Of a DNA stretch of 64,000 nucleotides, positions 7,251-17,108 are shown in pieces. How positions within the stretch are numbered: the first letter of the stretch is position 1; each line of letters starts with the position of its first letter. Source of the DNA: Streptomyces sp. APSN-46.1 (GTDB lineage Bacteria; Actinomycetota; Actinomycetes; Streptomycetales; Streptomycetaceae). The DNA lies in NCBI RefSeq assembly GCF_022815725.1, contig NZ_JALGRF010000002.1, forward strand, positions 868,001-932,000, read 5' to 3'. The notes under the pieces are model-generated. The model was not told where the DNA came from and did no database searches. It saw only the letters and a list, made by a program, of their open reading frames with translations. Both the position numbers and the translations under genes were made by a program.

Positions 7251-8980
7251 GGGGCAAGCACCAGCTTCCGCAGGGGTTCGGTGTCGGACTGGTCCGCGAC
7301 GGCCGCGTCCAGGGCCTCGTCCAGCCGGTCGTAGATGTCTGACCGGTACCCCAGGGTGGCGGATTCGGACCAGGACAGTTGCCAGCGGGCGAGGCCGCGG
7401 GCCGTCAGCTCGACGTCGGCCAGCTGCTTCAGGGCGCGCCGGACGACGGGGCGGGCGAACTCGCGGGCCACGCGGCCGGTGGCGGCGGCCGCCTCCTCGG
7501 ACTTCGGGAAGCGGTCGGCGAGGCGCCAGCGCAGCGCCGGGTCGGCGTCGATCGCGTCGAGCAGCGCGGCCAGGTCCGGGGCGCCGGCCTCGGCGCGGTC
7601 GCCGGTGCCGGCCTCGGCGGTGCCGGCCTCGGCGGTGACGCCGTCGCCGGTGATGCCGTCGCCGGTCAAGCCCTCGGCGGCGATGCCCCCGCTGGTCACG
7701 CCCCCGCCGGTCACGCCCTCGGCCGTGACGGCCTCGTGGACGGCGGCCGTCCGCTGCCCGGAGTACCGGAGCATGGTCGCGTGGACCAGCTCCTCCCAGG
7801 ACACCCGCGGCAGCGCGAGCACCTGCGGGCTCAGCACGGCCGGCTCCAGCGCGGCCACCGAGGCGTCCGCGTCGGCGAGCAGGTCCAGCGACGGGCGGGC
7901 GGCCTGGGCGGCGCGGCCGTCGTCGGGCAGGGCCTCGATGCGGGCGACGCGTTCCGCGAGCGCGGGGTGGGAGTCGTAGGGCGAGGCGGGCTCGGTCGAC
8001 AGCTCGGTACGCAGCTCGTCCAGGTCGGCGGAGCGCGCGGCCAGCATGGTCCGGAAGCCGCCGAAGAACTGCCCCTCGGGCGGCATCAGCCCGGAGCCGA
8101 GCCCGATGGAGGCGTAGCAGCGCAGGTAGAAGTCGTGCGCCCAGTCGAGGGCGTTCAGCTCGCGCAGCGCGGAGGCGGTCGCGTCCCGGCCGGCGATCCG
8201 GACGGCGGCCAGGTCGGCGGCGAGCTCCTGGCGGCGGGCGCCCGAGAGGGAGGCGCGCAGGTAGAACTTCCCGTACGCCGTGTAGACCGCGGCCATGGCG
8301 CGGTACATCGCGCCCTCGCCGTCGGTGTCGATCTCCTTGGCCTTCTTGCCCTGGGCGAGCCGCTTCTCGGCCTTCTTCTCCTGCTTGGCGCGCTCCTTGG
8401 CGATCTTCTTGTCGGCGCGCTCGTGGAAGTGGGCGACGGTGCGGATCAGCTGGGCGCGGCCGCGCGCGATCAGGGGGGTGAGACGGGTGTCCAGGTTGGC
8501 GTAGTGGCCCATCTCGTGGGCGAGGACGGCGCGCAGCTGCATCTCGTCCAGGCCCGTCATCAGGGGCAGGCCGAGGTAGAGGCGGCGGGTGCCGGGCAGC
8601 AGGCCCAGCAGCCGGGCGTCCTCGCCGACGGCGGCGTTGACCTCGTCGATCAGGACGATCTCGTCGGGGGCGCGGGTGCCGACCTGCTCGGCGACCTCGC
8701 GCACGGCCTGCCAGAGGGCGGGCTCCTGCCCCTCGGTGACGGGTATTCCGGGCAGCGGCTCGCCCTTGGGGGTGCGGAGCATGAACATGCCGCGCACGAT
8801 CGGGATCGCGAGGACGACCGTGACGATGAGGATCTTGCCGGCGACAGCCGGGTGCAGCCAGGTGGCGGCGGCCCAGTCGGCGGCCGCGAGGACCGCCAGC
8901 AGGGCGATGCCGAGCAGGTAGAAGCCGGCGAGCAGGACGAGGGCGCGCAAGGCGCGCAGTGATGCGGCCATATGGGCCAT
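7247..8980 (-). CDS. M48 family membrane metalloprotease
   Basis: A 577-residue HtpX-like integral membrane zinc protease. Two N-terminal membrane segments (about 8-35 and 48-68) are followed by HEMGH at residues 155-159 and a third ligand candidate Glu252 (RRQELAAD). A lysine-rich charged stretch (about 190-218) separates them. A Gly/Thr-rich array of short repeats (GVTGGG, GLTGDGITGDGV, AEAGTAEAGT) sits near 425-460. I chose ATG 8980 because GGGGGG lies ten bases upstream; GTG 8998 overlaps that site. It is probably the first gene of a two-gene operon with 6090-7250. Confidence 0.9.
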   Translation of the reverse strand: MAHMAASLRALRALVLLAGFYLLGIALLAVLAAADWAAATWLHPAVAGKILIVTVVLAIPIVRGMFMLRTPKGEPLPGIPVTEGQEPALWQAVREVAEQVGTRAPDEIVLIDEVNAAVGEDARLLGLLPGTRRLYLGLPLMTGLDEMQLRAVLAHEMGHYANLDTRLTPLIARGRAQLIRTVAHFHERADKKIAKERAKQEKKAEKRLAQGKKAKEIDTDGEGAMYRAMAAVYTAYGKFYLRASLSGARRQELAADLAAVRIAGRDATASALRELNALDWAHDFYLRCYASIGLGSGLMPPEGQFFGGFRTMLAARSADLDELRTELSTEPASPYDSHPALAERVARIEALPDDGRAAQAARPSLDLLADADASVAALEPAVLSPQVLALPRVSWEELVHATMLRYSGQRTAAVHEAVTAEGVTGGGVTSGGIAAEGLTGDGITGDGVTAEAGTAEAGTGDRAEAGAPDLAALLDAIDADPALRWRLADRFPKSEEAAAATGRVAREFARPVVRRALKQLADVELTARGLARWQLSWSESATLGYRSDIYDRLDEALDAAVADQSDTEPLRKLVLAP

Positions 8981-9275
8981 ATGGATGTATCCCCCCACGG
9001 GATGAAGCGGGTGCGGTCGCGTTGTTTACGCGCACCTTATGACCTGGGGTTTTCCCGCCCGGGGGCGGGGGATCTTGCCGGTGCTGCGCGGGCGGGCGGG
9101 GCGGGGGCGGGCGGGGTGGGGGCGCCGCTGCGCGGAGCTGTCCCCGACCCGCCCTTCCTCCTCCCCCAGACTCCGTCCGGGGGGACCCCCACCCGGGCTC
9201 TGCCCGGACCCGGTCCTCAAACGCCGGACGGGCTGGAAGGGTTCGCCGGACGGGCTGGAAGTCCGCCGGGCGGCG
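8981..9275. other. gene-free GC-rich spacer with dispersed-repeat copy
   Basis: No supported gene. It holds the promoter side of the M48 operon (near 9000-9040), runs of GGGGC, and a copy of the dispersed repeat family at about 9165-9250. Confidence 0.6.
9165..9250. repeat. dispersed palindromic repeat, copy A
   Basis: The core CCTCAAACGCCGG is at 9215-9227, followed by a partly duplicated CGGACGGGCTGGAAG and preceded by GC-rich inverted arms (ACCCGGGCTCTGCCCGGACC). The same core recurs near 42.87, 45.82, 54.17 and 54.21 kb. Such elements are common between Streptomyces genes, often past gene ends. Confidence 0.65.
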
Positions 9276-10379
9276 TCAGTGGGGGAGGGTTGCCGGGGTG
9301 CCGCCGTTTGCCTCGTAGCCCGCTACCGCCAGGGCGCGGAACAGTGCGTACTGCTCCGCCGGGTCACCGGCCATCGACCACGGCAGCGCGCCGACGTACC
9401 CGTCCACGTGCCGCACCTGCTCCATCGCCTCCGCCCAGCGCCCCATCCGCACCAGGAACGACAGCAGCATGTGCCGTACGTGCGCCAGCATCGGATCGTC
9501 CGGCCGCGCGGTGTGCACCGCGTACAGCGCGCCCTCCACCGCCCGCGTCACGACCGCGCTCTCCCAGAAGTTCGTCAGCACGACGTCCGGGATGTGCTCG
9601 TACACCGCGAACAGCGGCAGCGCCGCCAGCAGCGACCCCTGCGGGGCCCGGGCCGCCGCCGCGTGCGAGAAGGCGTCGGCCTGCTCCCGCGAGCCGTGCC
9701 ACTTCTCGCACCAGTAGTGCAGGGCGGCCAGATGCGCCCCCATGTGCTCCGGCGCCCGGTCGATGACCTTCGCCCAGAGCGCGTCGAACTCCGCCTCCGA
9801 ATACCCCAGCGCCCGCGCGACCGCCAGCTCCGTGATGTACGGGACCGGGTCGCCCGGCGACAGCAGGGCGGCCTTGCGGCACGCCTCACGGGCCTCCTCC
9901 AGGATGATCCGGTGGTCCGTCGAGCCCACCCCGCCCGAGTGCCGCCACGCCTGCTGCACCAGCAGCTCCGCGTGCACCTGGGCGCCGCCCGGGTCCTTCT
10001 CCGCCTCCAGCCGCCACGCCTTCAGCCAGCGCGCGCCCGCCCCGGGCTGTTCCACCAGCTCCAGCGCGGCCGCGCCGCCGAAGGCCTGCACGCGCTGCCA
10101 GCGCCGCTCGCCCTCCTTGGGGGTCCCGGCGAGCAGCTGCGACGCCGCTCGCCAGTGCCCGGTGCTCCGCACGTTCTCCAGGGCGTCCATGAGGTCCTCG
10201 TCCGGCCCGGGGACGCGGACGTCGAGCTGCTCCTGCCGGACGAACCCGTAGTTCTCCGGGTCCGCCGCGTCGCTGCTGCCGGGCACGGCGAGGCGGATAC
10301 CGCCGCGCCTGCGCCTCAGATACGGCCCGAAGACGGCCACGAGCATGGCCATCGCGATCAGGAACCAGAGAATCTCCAT
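9276..10379 (-). CDS. membrane-anchored protein of unknown function, paralogue of the 6090 gene
   Basis: A 367-residue protein with one N-terminal membrane segment (ILWFLIAMAMLVAVFG) and a helical soluble body. It shares HYWCEKWHGSREQADAF and VRHVDGYVGALPW with the 386-aa protein downstream, so the two arose by duplication. Several helical pairs resemble TPR-like repeats, but I cannot name a family. It is divergent from metB and separated from the M48 gene by a spacer containing a dispersed repeat. Confidence 0.78.
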   Translation of the reverse strand: MEILWFLIAMAMLVAVFGPYLRRRRGGIRLAVPGSSDAADPENYGFVRQEQLDVRVPGPDEDLMDALENVRSTGHWRAASQLLAGTPKEGERRWQRVQAFGGAAALELVEQPGAGARWLKAWRLEAEKDPGGAQVHAELLVQQAWRHSGGVGSTDHRIILEEAREACRKAALLSPGDPVPYITELAVARALGYSEAEFDALWAKVIDRAPEHMGAHLAALHYWCEKWHGSREQADAFSHAAAARAPQGSLLAALPLFAVYEHIPDVVLTNFWESAVVTRAVEGALYAVHTARPDDPMLAHVRHMLLSFLVRMGRWAEAMEQVRHVDGYVGALPWSMAGDPAEQYALFRALAVAGYEANGGTPATLPH

Positions 10380-10446
10380 GGCACCAAGCGAACCAGACGC
10401 ACCCGGTCCAAGGCCAATGCCGCCTGACGGGGCTTAGCATCAGCCC

Positions 10447-11604
10447 ATGAGCGACGACAGCCACGAGCACCAGAGCTTCGAGACCCGCGCGATCCACGCG
10501 GGCAATACGGCGGACCCGCTGACCGGCGCGGTCGTACCCCCGATCTACCAGGTGTCCACGTACAAGCAGGACGGCGTCGGCGGACTGCGCGGCGGTTACG
10601 AGTACAGCCGCAGCGGCAACCCGACCCGCACCGCGCTGGAGGAGAACCTCGCGGCGCTGGAGGGCGGCCGGCGCGGCCTCGCCTTCGCGTCCGGGCTCGC
10701 CGCCGAGGACTGCCTGCTGCGTACGCTGCTCTCCCCGGGCGACCACGTGGTCATCCCGAACGACGCGTACGGCGGCACCTTCCGCCTCTTCGCGAAGGTC
10801 GTCTCCCGCTGGGGCGTGGAGTGGTCGGTGGCCGACACTTCGGACCCGGCGTCCGTGCGGGCCGCCCTCACCCCGAAGACGAAGGTCATCTGGGTCGAGA
10901 CCCCCTCCAATCCGCTGCTCGGCATCACCGACATCGCCGTCGTCGCCGACATCGCGCGGTCGGCCGGCGCCAAGCTGGTCGTGGACAACACCTTTGCCTC
11001 CCCCTACCTCCAGCAGCCCCTCGCGCTCGGCGCGGACGTGGTCGTGCACTCGCTGACCAAGTACATGGGCGGGCACTCCGACGTGGTCGGCGGCGCGCTG
11101 GTCACCGCCGACGCGGCGCTGGGCGAGGAACTGGCCTACCACCAGAACGCGATGGGCGCGGTGGCCGGTCCGTTCGACTCCTGGATCGTGCTGCGCGGCA
11201 TCAAGACCCTGGCCGTGCGCATGGACCGGCACTCGGAGAACGCGACCAAGGTCGCCGACATGCTGACCCGCCACCCGAAGGTCACCAAGGTCCTCTACCC
11301 GGGCCTGCCCGAGCACCCGGGCCACGAGATCGCCGCCAAGCAGATGCGTTCCTTCGGCGGCATGATCTCCTTCCAGGTCACCGGTGGCGAGGAGGCGGCG
11401 GTCGAGGTCTGCAACCGCGCCAAGCTGTTCACCCTGGGCGAGTCCCTCGGCGGTGTCGAGTCCCTCATCGAGCACCCGGGCCGGATGACCCACGCCTCGG
11501 TGGCCGGTTCGGCGCTGGAGGTGCCGGGCGACCTGGTCCGCATCTCCGTCGGCATCGAGAACGCCGACGATCTCCTCGCCGACCTGACCCAGGCGCTGGG
11601 CTAG
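10447..11604 (+). CDS. metB: cystathionine gamma-synthase
   Basis: A 385-residue PLP enzyme of the Cys/Met metabolism family. It joins an activated homoserine ester with cysteine to give cystathionine, for methionine synthesis or reverse flow. The PLP-lysine is Lys205 in HSLTKYMGGH. Phosphate-binding YSRSGNPTR (53-61) and VDNTFASPY (179-187) are also present. Cystathionine gamma-lyase shares all of these motifs, so the direction of the reaction is not settled by sequence alone. ATG 10447 has a normal family N-terminus. A hairpin follows the stop. Confidence 0.93.
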   Translation: MSDDSHEHQSFETRAIHAGNTADPLTGAVVPPIYQVSTYKQDGVGGLRGGYEYSRSGNPTRTALEENLAALEGGRRGLAFASGLAAEDCLLRTLLSPGDHVVIPNDAYGGTFRLFAKVVSRWGVEWSVADTSDPASVRAALTPKTKVIWVETPSNPLLGITDIAVVADIARSAGAKLVVDNTFASPYLQQPLALGADVVVHSLTKYMGGHSDVVGGALVTADAALGEELAYHQNAMGAVAGPFDSWIVLRGIKTLAVRMDRHSENATKVADMLTRHPKVTKVLYPGLPEHPGHEIAAKQMRSFGGMISFQVTGGEEAAVEVCNRAKLFTLGESLGGVESLIEHPGRMTHASVAGSALEVPGDLVRISVGIENADDLLADLTQALG

Positions 11605-11628
11605 GCGCTGGCGACGAGGCCGCAGCCT

Positions 11629-11655
11629 GAGGCCGCAGCTCCCGGCTGCGGCCTC
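11629..11655 (+). terminator. metB terminator
   Basis: An 11-bp perfect stem, GAGGCCGCAGC (11629-11639) with 11645-11655, and a 5-base loop, 25 bases after the metB stop. Confidence 0.7.
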
Positions 11656-11661
11656 GGGCGC

Positions 11662-12004
11662 GTGTTGTCCGCGGCGGGCGCCGGCGCCAAGCCCATCCCC
11701 AGCGCCGCGCCGCGCCGCGCCGAGCGTCGTGGTCAACGGCAAGCAGAAGCCCGCGGACCTCCCCGCCGACCTCCCCCTGCCCCAGGGCGAGCTGACCTCG
11801 GTCACCGGCACCACCGGCACCTACGTCCTCACCTACACCACCTCCGACACGGCCTCCGCACTCGCCGCCTACGCCACCGCCCTCGAATCCGCCGGATACG
11901 AGGTGGTCCGCTCCCCGGCAGGCGTCCAGGCCGTCAAGGCGAACGTCAATGTGATGGTCACCAAGACCCCGGCCGCGCTGCAGGTCGCGCTCGTCGCGGA
12001 GTAG
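11662..12004 (+). pseudogene. decayed lipoprotein-like gene (intact C-terminal domain)
   Basis: The clear coding part is 11729-12004 (91 residues: VNGKQKPADLPADLPLPQGE, then a TGTYVLTYTTSDTASALAAY region). It resembles the C-terminal domain of small Streptomyces lipoproteins. Nothing like a signal peptide precedes it in that frame. The frame from GTG 11662 gives VLSAAGAGAKPIPSAAP, which looks like the missing linker, so a frameshift near 11710-11730 and loss of the signal peptide seem likely. It could still be made as a 91-aa cytoplasmic protein from GTG 11729. Confidence 0.5.
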
Positions 12005-12028
12005 TCGCACCCCCGGGGCTACCACGGG

Positions 12029-12280
12029 CTACCAGCCCTCCAGGGGTGGGGATATCCCGCTCGGCGGGACCGCCCACGGGCGGGTCAGGGCGGCCCAGAC
12101 GGTGAAGGCCACCACCGCGGCGAACAGCATCGCCCAGCCGAGCCGGCGCACCGCACGGCGGCGTCGCAGCAGCCGGTCCCCGCGCGCGGCGGCGGCGGCC
12201 GCCAGTCCGGCCGGCACCACCGGGTAAGGGCCCTCCAGCAGTTGGCGGACCTGCGTCTCCTTGCGGTCCGGGATGCTCAT
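12029..12280 (-). CDS. small membrane protein paired with sigma factor
   Basis: An 83-residue protein with a basic middle (RGDRLLRRRRAVRRL) and a single transmembrane segment (GWAMLFAAVVAFTVWAAL). ATG 12280 overlaps the TGA of the sigma-factor-like gene (ATGA). Position and topology suggest an anti-sigma-like or membrane-tether partner, but it lacks the HxxxCxxC zinc motif of classical anti-sigma factors in what is visible. Confidence 0.65.
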   Translation of the reverse strand: MSIPDRKETQVRQLLEGPYPVVPAGLAAAAAARGDRLLRRRRAVRRLGWAMLFAAVVAFTVWAALTRPWAVPPSGISPPLEGW

Positions 12281-12741
12281 GCGGCGCCCGCCGCGCCCCG
12301 GCCGCCGGAGGTGGCGGCGGCGCGCATGGCCGACACGGCCCGGTTGCACAGCACGCGGACCCGCTCGGGCGGCAGGCCGAGCTGCGCCGCGGTGACCTCC
12401 TCCGCGACCCCCTCGTACACCCGCAGCACCAGGACGAGCCGCTCCAGCGGACTCAGCCGGGCGAGGATCCCCGTCCCGGCGGGATGCCGCCGGGCGGCGT
12501 GGGCGTACGCGGCGCACAGCTCCTGGCGGGTGTGGTCGTACGGATCGTCCCCGCGCAGCCGGACCCAGTCCGCGTACGTACGGGCCAGCGCGCCCGCGAG
12601 CAGCCGCCGTGCGAGGGGGCATTCGGCGCCTGACGCGGCGTCCGCTTCGGCGGTCAGCAGGATCGCGACGCGCAGCAGCCGCCCCGCCGCGCCCGCGACG
12701 AAGGCCTCGAACTCCGCGTAGGGCCCGGCTCGGTGGTCCAC
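12277..12741 (-). CDS. ECF (SigE-like) RNA polymerase sigma factor
   Basis: A 154-residue small sigma-70 protein. Region 2 is abbreviated (YAEFEAFVAGAAGRLLRVAI, LLTAEADA). Region 4 is clear (LSPLERLVLVLRVYEGVAEE and the helix-turn-helix LGLPPERVRVLCNRAVSAMR). The spacing is typical of SigE-like ECF factors in Streptomyces. GTG 12741 opens the frame. It is cotranscribed with the small membrane protein that overlaps its stop, probably its regulator. Region 2 carries an unusually Ala-rich segment, so promoter recognition may be atypical. Confidence 0.75.
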   Translation of the reverse strand: MDHRAGPYAEFEAFVAGAAGRLLRVAILLTAEADAASGAECPLARRLLAGALARTYADWVRLRGDDPYDHTRQELCAAYAHAARRHPAGTGILARLSPLERLVLVLRVYEGVAEEVTAAQLGLPPERVRVLCNRAVSAMRAAATSGGRGAAGAA

Positions 12742-12808
12742 AGGCTCATATTGCGGCCGGTGGGACCACCCGGGTCAAGAGGTCGGACGTGTCCGCCTCA
12801 GGGCCGGC

Positions 12809-13330
12809 TCAGGAGGCGGGCCCGGCGTCGGAGACGGCCGACATCAGCTCGGACAGCGAGACGTTGAAACGGGTGAGGAGCCCGGTGAAGGACTCGCGCT
12901 CCTCCTCGGTCCAGCCCTCGGTCACGCGGGCCATCAGCTCGCGGCGCGAGGAGCGGACCTCCTCCAGCCGCGCCAGTCCGCGCGGGGACAGCGCGAGCAC
13001 CACGGCCCGGCCGTCCTCGGGGTGCGAGGTGCGCTTGACCAGCCCGCTGTCCACCAGCGGCGCGACCTGCCGGGTGACGGTGGACGAGTCGATGCCCATC
13101 CCGCACGCGAGCGCCTTGACGCCCATCGGGCCTTCCAGGTCGAGCCGGTTCAGCAGCAGGTACGCGGCGCGGTCCATCGAGTTGCGGGCCTGGCCGACCC
13201 CGCCCAGGCGGGTCTGCTCGGCCCGGCGGGCGAAGACCGCCACCTGGTGCTGGAGCGCGTCGAGGAGGCCTGCTCCGGCGGGTGCTTCGGCCGGCGCGGG
13301 CAGATCGGAATTGGCCGGGGTGGAGGGCAT
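12809..13330 (-). CDS. MarR-family transcriptional regulator
   Basis: A 173-residue winged-helix protein. The MarR core includes AAYLLLNRLDLEGPMGVKAL, the recognition region IDSSTVTRQVAPLVDSGLVK and the wing RTSHPEDGRAVVLALSPRG. ATG 13330 (MPSTPANSD) fits family length; a longer frame from 13444 has unrelated sequence. MarR proteins typically repress neighbouring or own genes in response to small phenolics or antibiotics. It is divergent from ilvA; whether it regulates ilvA or a remote exporter is unknown. Confidence 0.9.
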   Translation of the reverse strand: MPSTPANSDLPAPAEAPAGAGLLDALQHQVAVFARRAEQTRLGGVGQARNSMDRAAYLLLNRLDLEGPMGVKALACGMGIDSSTVTRQVAPLVDSGLVKRTSHPEDGRAVVLALSPRGLARLEEVRSSRRELMARVTEGWTEEERESFTGLLTRFNVSLSELMSAVSDAGPAS

Positions 13331-13659
13331 GGCCGTGGGCTCTCTTCGCGAGGGTCGGACAAGGATGGGGGACAGAGTACGCGGCCGTACGGCGGCCCGT
13401 ACGCCCCGTACGAGAACTGATACGGGCACTTCAGAACCGACCAAGGGGGCTGTTCCGCGTGGCGAGATTTCGCCCCTCCCGAACCAGCCCGCCCGACCCC
13501 CGCCGAGGCCCCCTGCGGAGCCGCCGCCCGGCCGTCAGCGAGGCCGCCGCCTGGCCGTCGGCGAGCCGTCCGCCCGGTCTCCCGCGAGGGGGTCCGCGCA
13601 CCCGTCCGCACCCCGTCCGCGCCCCGCCGGGGATCGGCCCGGGCTGCGAGACTGGCCGT
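13331..13659. other. divergent MarR-ilvA intergenic region
   Basis: 329 bases without a supported gene. The MarR-proximal side (13378-13420) has several GTAC-centred inverted repeats (GTACGCGGCCGTAC, CCCCGTACG), plausible as a MarR operator. The rest is repetitive CCCGCC-rich sequence. No clear ribosome site for ilvA is visible just before its ATG. Confidence 0.4.
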
Positions 13660-14892
13660 ATGAACTACCGCGTGCCCACGCCCGTCCCCCAGGTCATCCT
13701 CGACGACGTCCGGGGGGCCCAGAAGATGCTGTCCGGCGTCTCCCGGGTCACCCCGATGGAGGGCAGCCGGCACCTCTCCGCCCTCACCGGCTCCCCGGTC
13801 CACTTCAAGTGCGAGAACCTCCAGCGGACGGGTTCCTTCAAGCTGCGCGGAGCGTACGTGCGCATCGCGGGCCTGCGCCCCGAGCAGCGCGCCGCCGGTG
13901 TGGTCGCCGCCAGCGCCGGCAACCACGCGCAGGGCGTGGCCCTGGCCTCCTCCCTGCTCGGCGTCCGCTCGACGGTGTTCATGCCCGTCGGGGCTCCGCT
14001 GCCGAAGGTGGCCGCCACGCAGGACTACGGCGCCGAGGTGATCATGCGCGGGCAGGTCGTGGACGAGACCCTGGCGGCCGCGCAGGACTACGCCGACCGC
14101 ACGGGGGCGGTGTTCATCCACCCCTTCGACCACCGCGACATCATCGCGGGGCAGGGCACGGTCGGCCTGGAGATCCTGGAACAGTGCCCCGAGGTGCGGA
14201 CGATCCTGGTCGGCATCGGCGGCGGCGGGCTCGCGGCGGGCGTGGCGGTCGCGGTGAAGGCACTGCGGCCGGACGTGAAGGTCATCGGGGTCCAGGCGGC
14301 GGGCGCGGCCGCGTACCCGCCCTCGCTCAAGGTCGGGCACCCCGTCTCGATCGACAACCCGCACACGATGGCGGACGGCATCAAGGTCGGCCGCCCCGGC
14401 GACGTCCCCTTCCAGATCATCGGCGAACTGCTGGACGACGTCCGTACCGTTTCCGAGGACGCGCTCTCCAGCGCGCTGCTGCTCTGCCTGGAGCGGGCCA
14501 AGCTGCTCGTCGAGCCGGCCGGATGCAGCCCGGTGGCTGCCCTGCTCGGCGAGCCGGAACGGTACGGCGACGGGCCGGTGGTCGCGGTCCTGTCCGGCGG
14601 CAACATCGACCCGCTGCTGCTCCAGCGGATCCTGCGGCACGGTATGGCGGCGGCGGGCCGCTACCTGTCGCTGCGGCTGCGCGTGGCCGACCGGCCGGGG
14701 GCCCTGGCCGGTCTGCTGGGGGTGTTGTCAGTGGTGGATGCGAACGTGTTGGACGTGAGTCACGTACGGACCGATCCGCGGCTCGGGCTCACCGAGGTGG
14801 AGGTGGAGCTGCACCTGGAGACCAAGGGCCCGGAGCACTGCACGGAGGTCGCGCGCTCGCTGCACAGCGCGGGGTACACGGTGATGGGCTGA
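13660..14892 (+). CDS. ilvA: threonine ammonia-lyase with ACT-like C-terminus
   Basis: A 410-residue fold-type II PLP enzyme converting L-threonine to 2-oxobutanoate and ammonia, either for isoleucine synthesis or threonine catabolism. PLP Lys61 lies in TGSFKLRG; SAGNHAQG (85-92) and GGGGLAAG (187-194) bind substrate and phosphate. A single ACT-like regulatory segment follows (RVADRPGALAGLLGVLSVVD onward). That length matches the catabolic/TdcB-like actinobacterial form rather than the two-ACT biosynthetic enzyme. The 3' end runs into a tandem repeat. Confidence 0.93.
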   Translation: MNYRVPTPVPQVILDDVRGAQKMLSGVSRVTPMEGSRHLSALTGSPVHFKCENLQRTGSFKLRGAYVRIAGLRPEQRAAGVVAASAGNHAQGVALASSLLGVRSTVFMPVGAPLPKVAATQDYGAEVIMRGQVVDETLAAAQDYADRTGAVFIHPFDHRDIIAGQGTVGLEILEQCPEVRTILVGIGGGGLAAGVAVAVKALRPDVKVIGVQAAGAAAYPPSLKVGHPVSIDNPHTMADGIKVGRPGDVPFQIIGELLDDVRTVSEDALSSALLLCLERAKLLVEPAGCSPVAALLGEPERYGDGPVVAVLSGGNIDPLLLQRILRHGMAAAGRYLSLRLRVADRPGALAGLLGVLSVVDANVLDVSHVRTDPRLGLTEVEVELHLETKGPEHCTEVARSLHSAGYTVMG

Positions 14893-14942
14893 AGCGCGAT
14901 GGCTGAAGCCTGATGGCTGAAGCGCGATGGCTGAAGCCTGAA
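14887..14942 (+). repeat. four tandem 14-bp repeats at the ilvA stop
   Basis: The unit GGCTGAAGCGCGAT alternates with GGCTGAAGCCTGAT: 14887-14900, 14901-14914, 14915-14928 and 14929-14942 (last base differs). The ilvA TGA lies within the first unit. Confidence 0.9.
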
Positions 14943-15112
14943 TCGCGCGTTCCCGTGGTGGGACGCGACATAACGCGATACGGTCTCACTCTCACCGCAG
15001 TCCGTCGGCCGGCGGGTCCCCCATTCGGCCGGGCGAGGCCTGCCCGGCGACCCTAGGATTCGCGTAGCAACGCAACGATTCTGCTGGCCCGATCAGCTCT
15101 GGGAGAATCCAT

Positions 15113-16131
<1,019 letters not shown>

Positions 16132-16135
<4 letters not shown>

Positions 16136-17007
16136 CCATCGACTCCCTCAACTCCCCCACCTCCGCGACCCCGGAGCCGGCCGCACCCCGGCCGCGCGGC
16201 GGCCTCGTCCAGGGCGTCAACGACTCGCTGGTCATAGCCAAGCGGAACCTGATCCGGATGTCCCGGATCCCGGAGATGATCATTTTCGGCGTCATCCAGC
16301 CGGTCATGTTCGTCGTGCTCTTCAGCTACGTCTTCGGCGGCTCGATCAGCGTCGACGGCAGCACCTCGCCCGCCGCCTACCGCGAGTTCCTGATGGCCGG
16401 CATCTTCGCCCAGACCGTCACCTTCGCCACGGCCGGCGCGGGCGCGGGCATCGCGGACGATATGCACAAGGGGCTGATCGACCGCTTCCGCTCGCTGCCC
16501 ATGGCCCGGGGCGCGGTCCTGACCGGCCGCACCCTCGCGGACCTCGTCCAGACCACCCTCACCCTCGTCGTGCTGGCCGTGGTCGCCCTGCTCGTCGGCT
16601 GGCGCACCCACACGAGCGCCGGCGAGGTGCTGGGCGGCTTCGTCCTGCTGCTCCTGCTCGGCTACGCCTTCTCCTGGATCGGCGCCCTGATCGGCCTGTC
16701 GGTGCGCACCCCGGAGGCGGCCACCTCGGGCGGGCTGATCTGGCTGTTCCCGCTGACGTTCATCTCGAACGCCTTCGTCCCCTCCGAGAACATGCCGCCC
16801 TTCCTGCGCACCATCGCGGAGTGGAACCCCTTCAGCGCGACCGTCCAGGCGGCCCGGGTGCTCTTCGGCAACCTGCCGCCGGGCTACGAGGCGCCCGGGG
16901 CCTGGCCGATGCAGCACCCGATCATCGCGTCCGTCCTGTGGTCGGTGCTGATCGTCGTGCTCTTCCGTACCCTCGCGGTCCGCAAGTACCGCTCGGCGAC
17001 GGCGTAA
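16132..17007 (+). CDS. DrrB-type ABC transporter permease
   Basis: A 291-residue ABC-2 permease with about six membrane segments (IIFGVIQPVMFVVLFSYVFG, TLTLVVLAVVALLVGW, GGFVLLLLLGYAFSWIGALI, and a last one at IIASVLWSVLIVVLFRTLAV). The family motif FVPSENMPPFLR plus EWNPFSATVQAAR is clear. The GTG start at 16132 overlaps the ATPase stop (GTGA), so the two are coupled and form the exporter together. A strong bidirectional terminator follows. Confidence 0.93.
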
Positions 17008-17056
17008 GCCCCACCCGGCGTCCCCCCACCTCACCCCCACCCCGCCCTCCCGTACG

Positions 17057-17095
17057 CGAGAGCCCCCGACCGGATCGTCCGGTCGGGGGCTCTCG
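17057..17095. terminator. bidirectional terminator between ABC permease and greA
   Basis: An 18-bp perfect stem: 17057-17074 (begins CGAGAGCCCC) with 17078-17095, loop TCG. It serves the rightward ABC operon and the leftward greA gene. Confidence 0.9.
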
Positions 17096-17108
17096 TGTAC
17101 GGGGGTGA

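Noticed and set aside
9026..9220. Minus-strand 64-codon frame in the M48/metB spacer
   Set aside because: Covers a dispersed repeat, no ribosome site, low-complexity composition.
13150..14640. Minus-strand 496-codon frame over ilvA
   Set aside because: Shadow of ilvA on the other strand.
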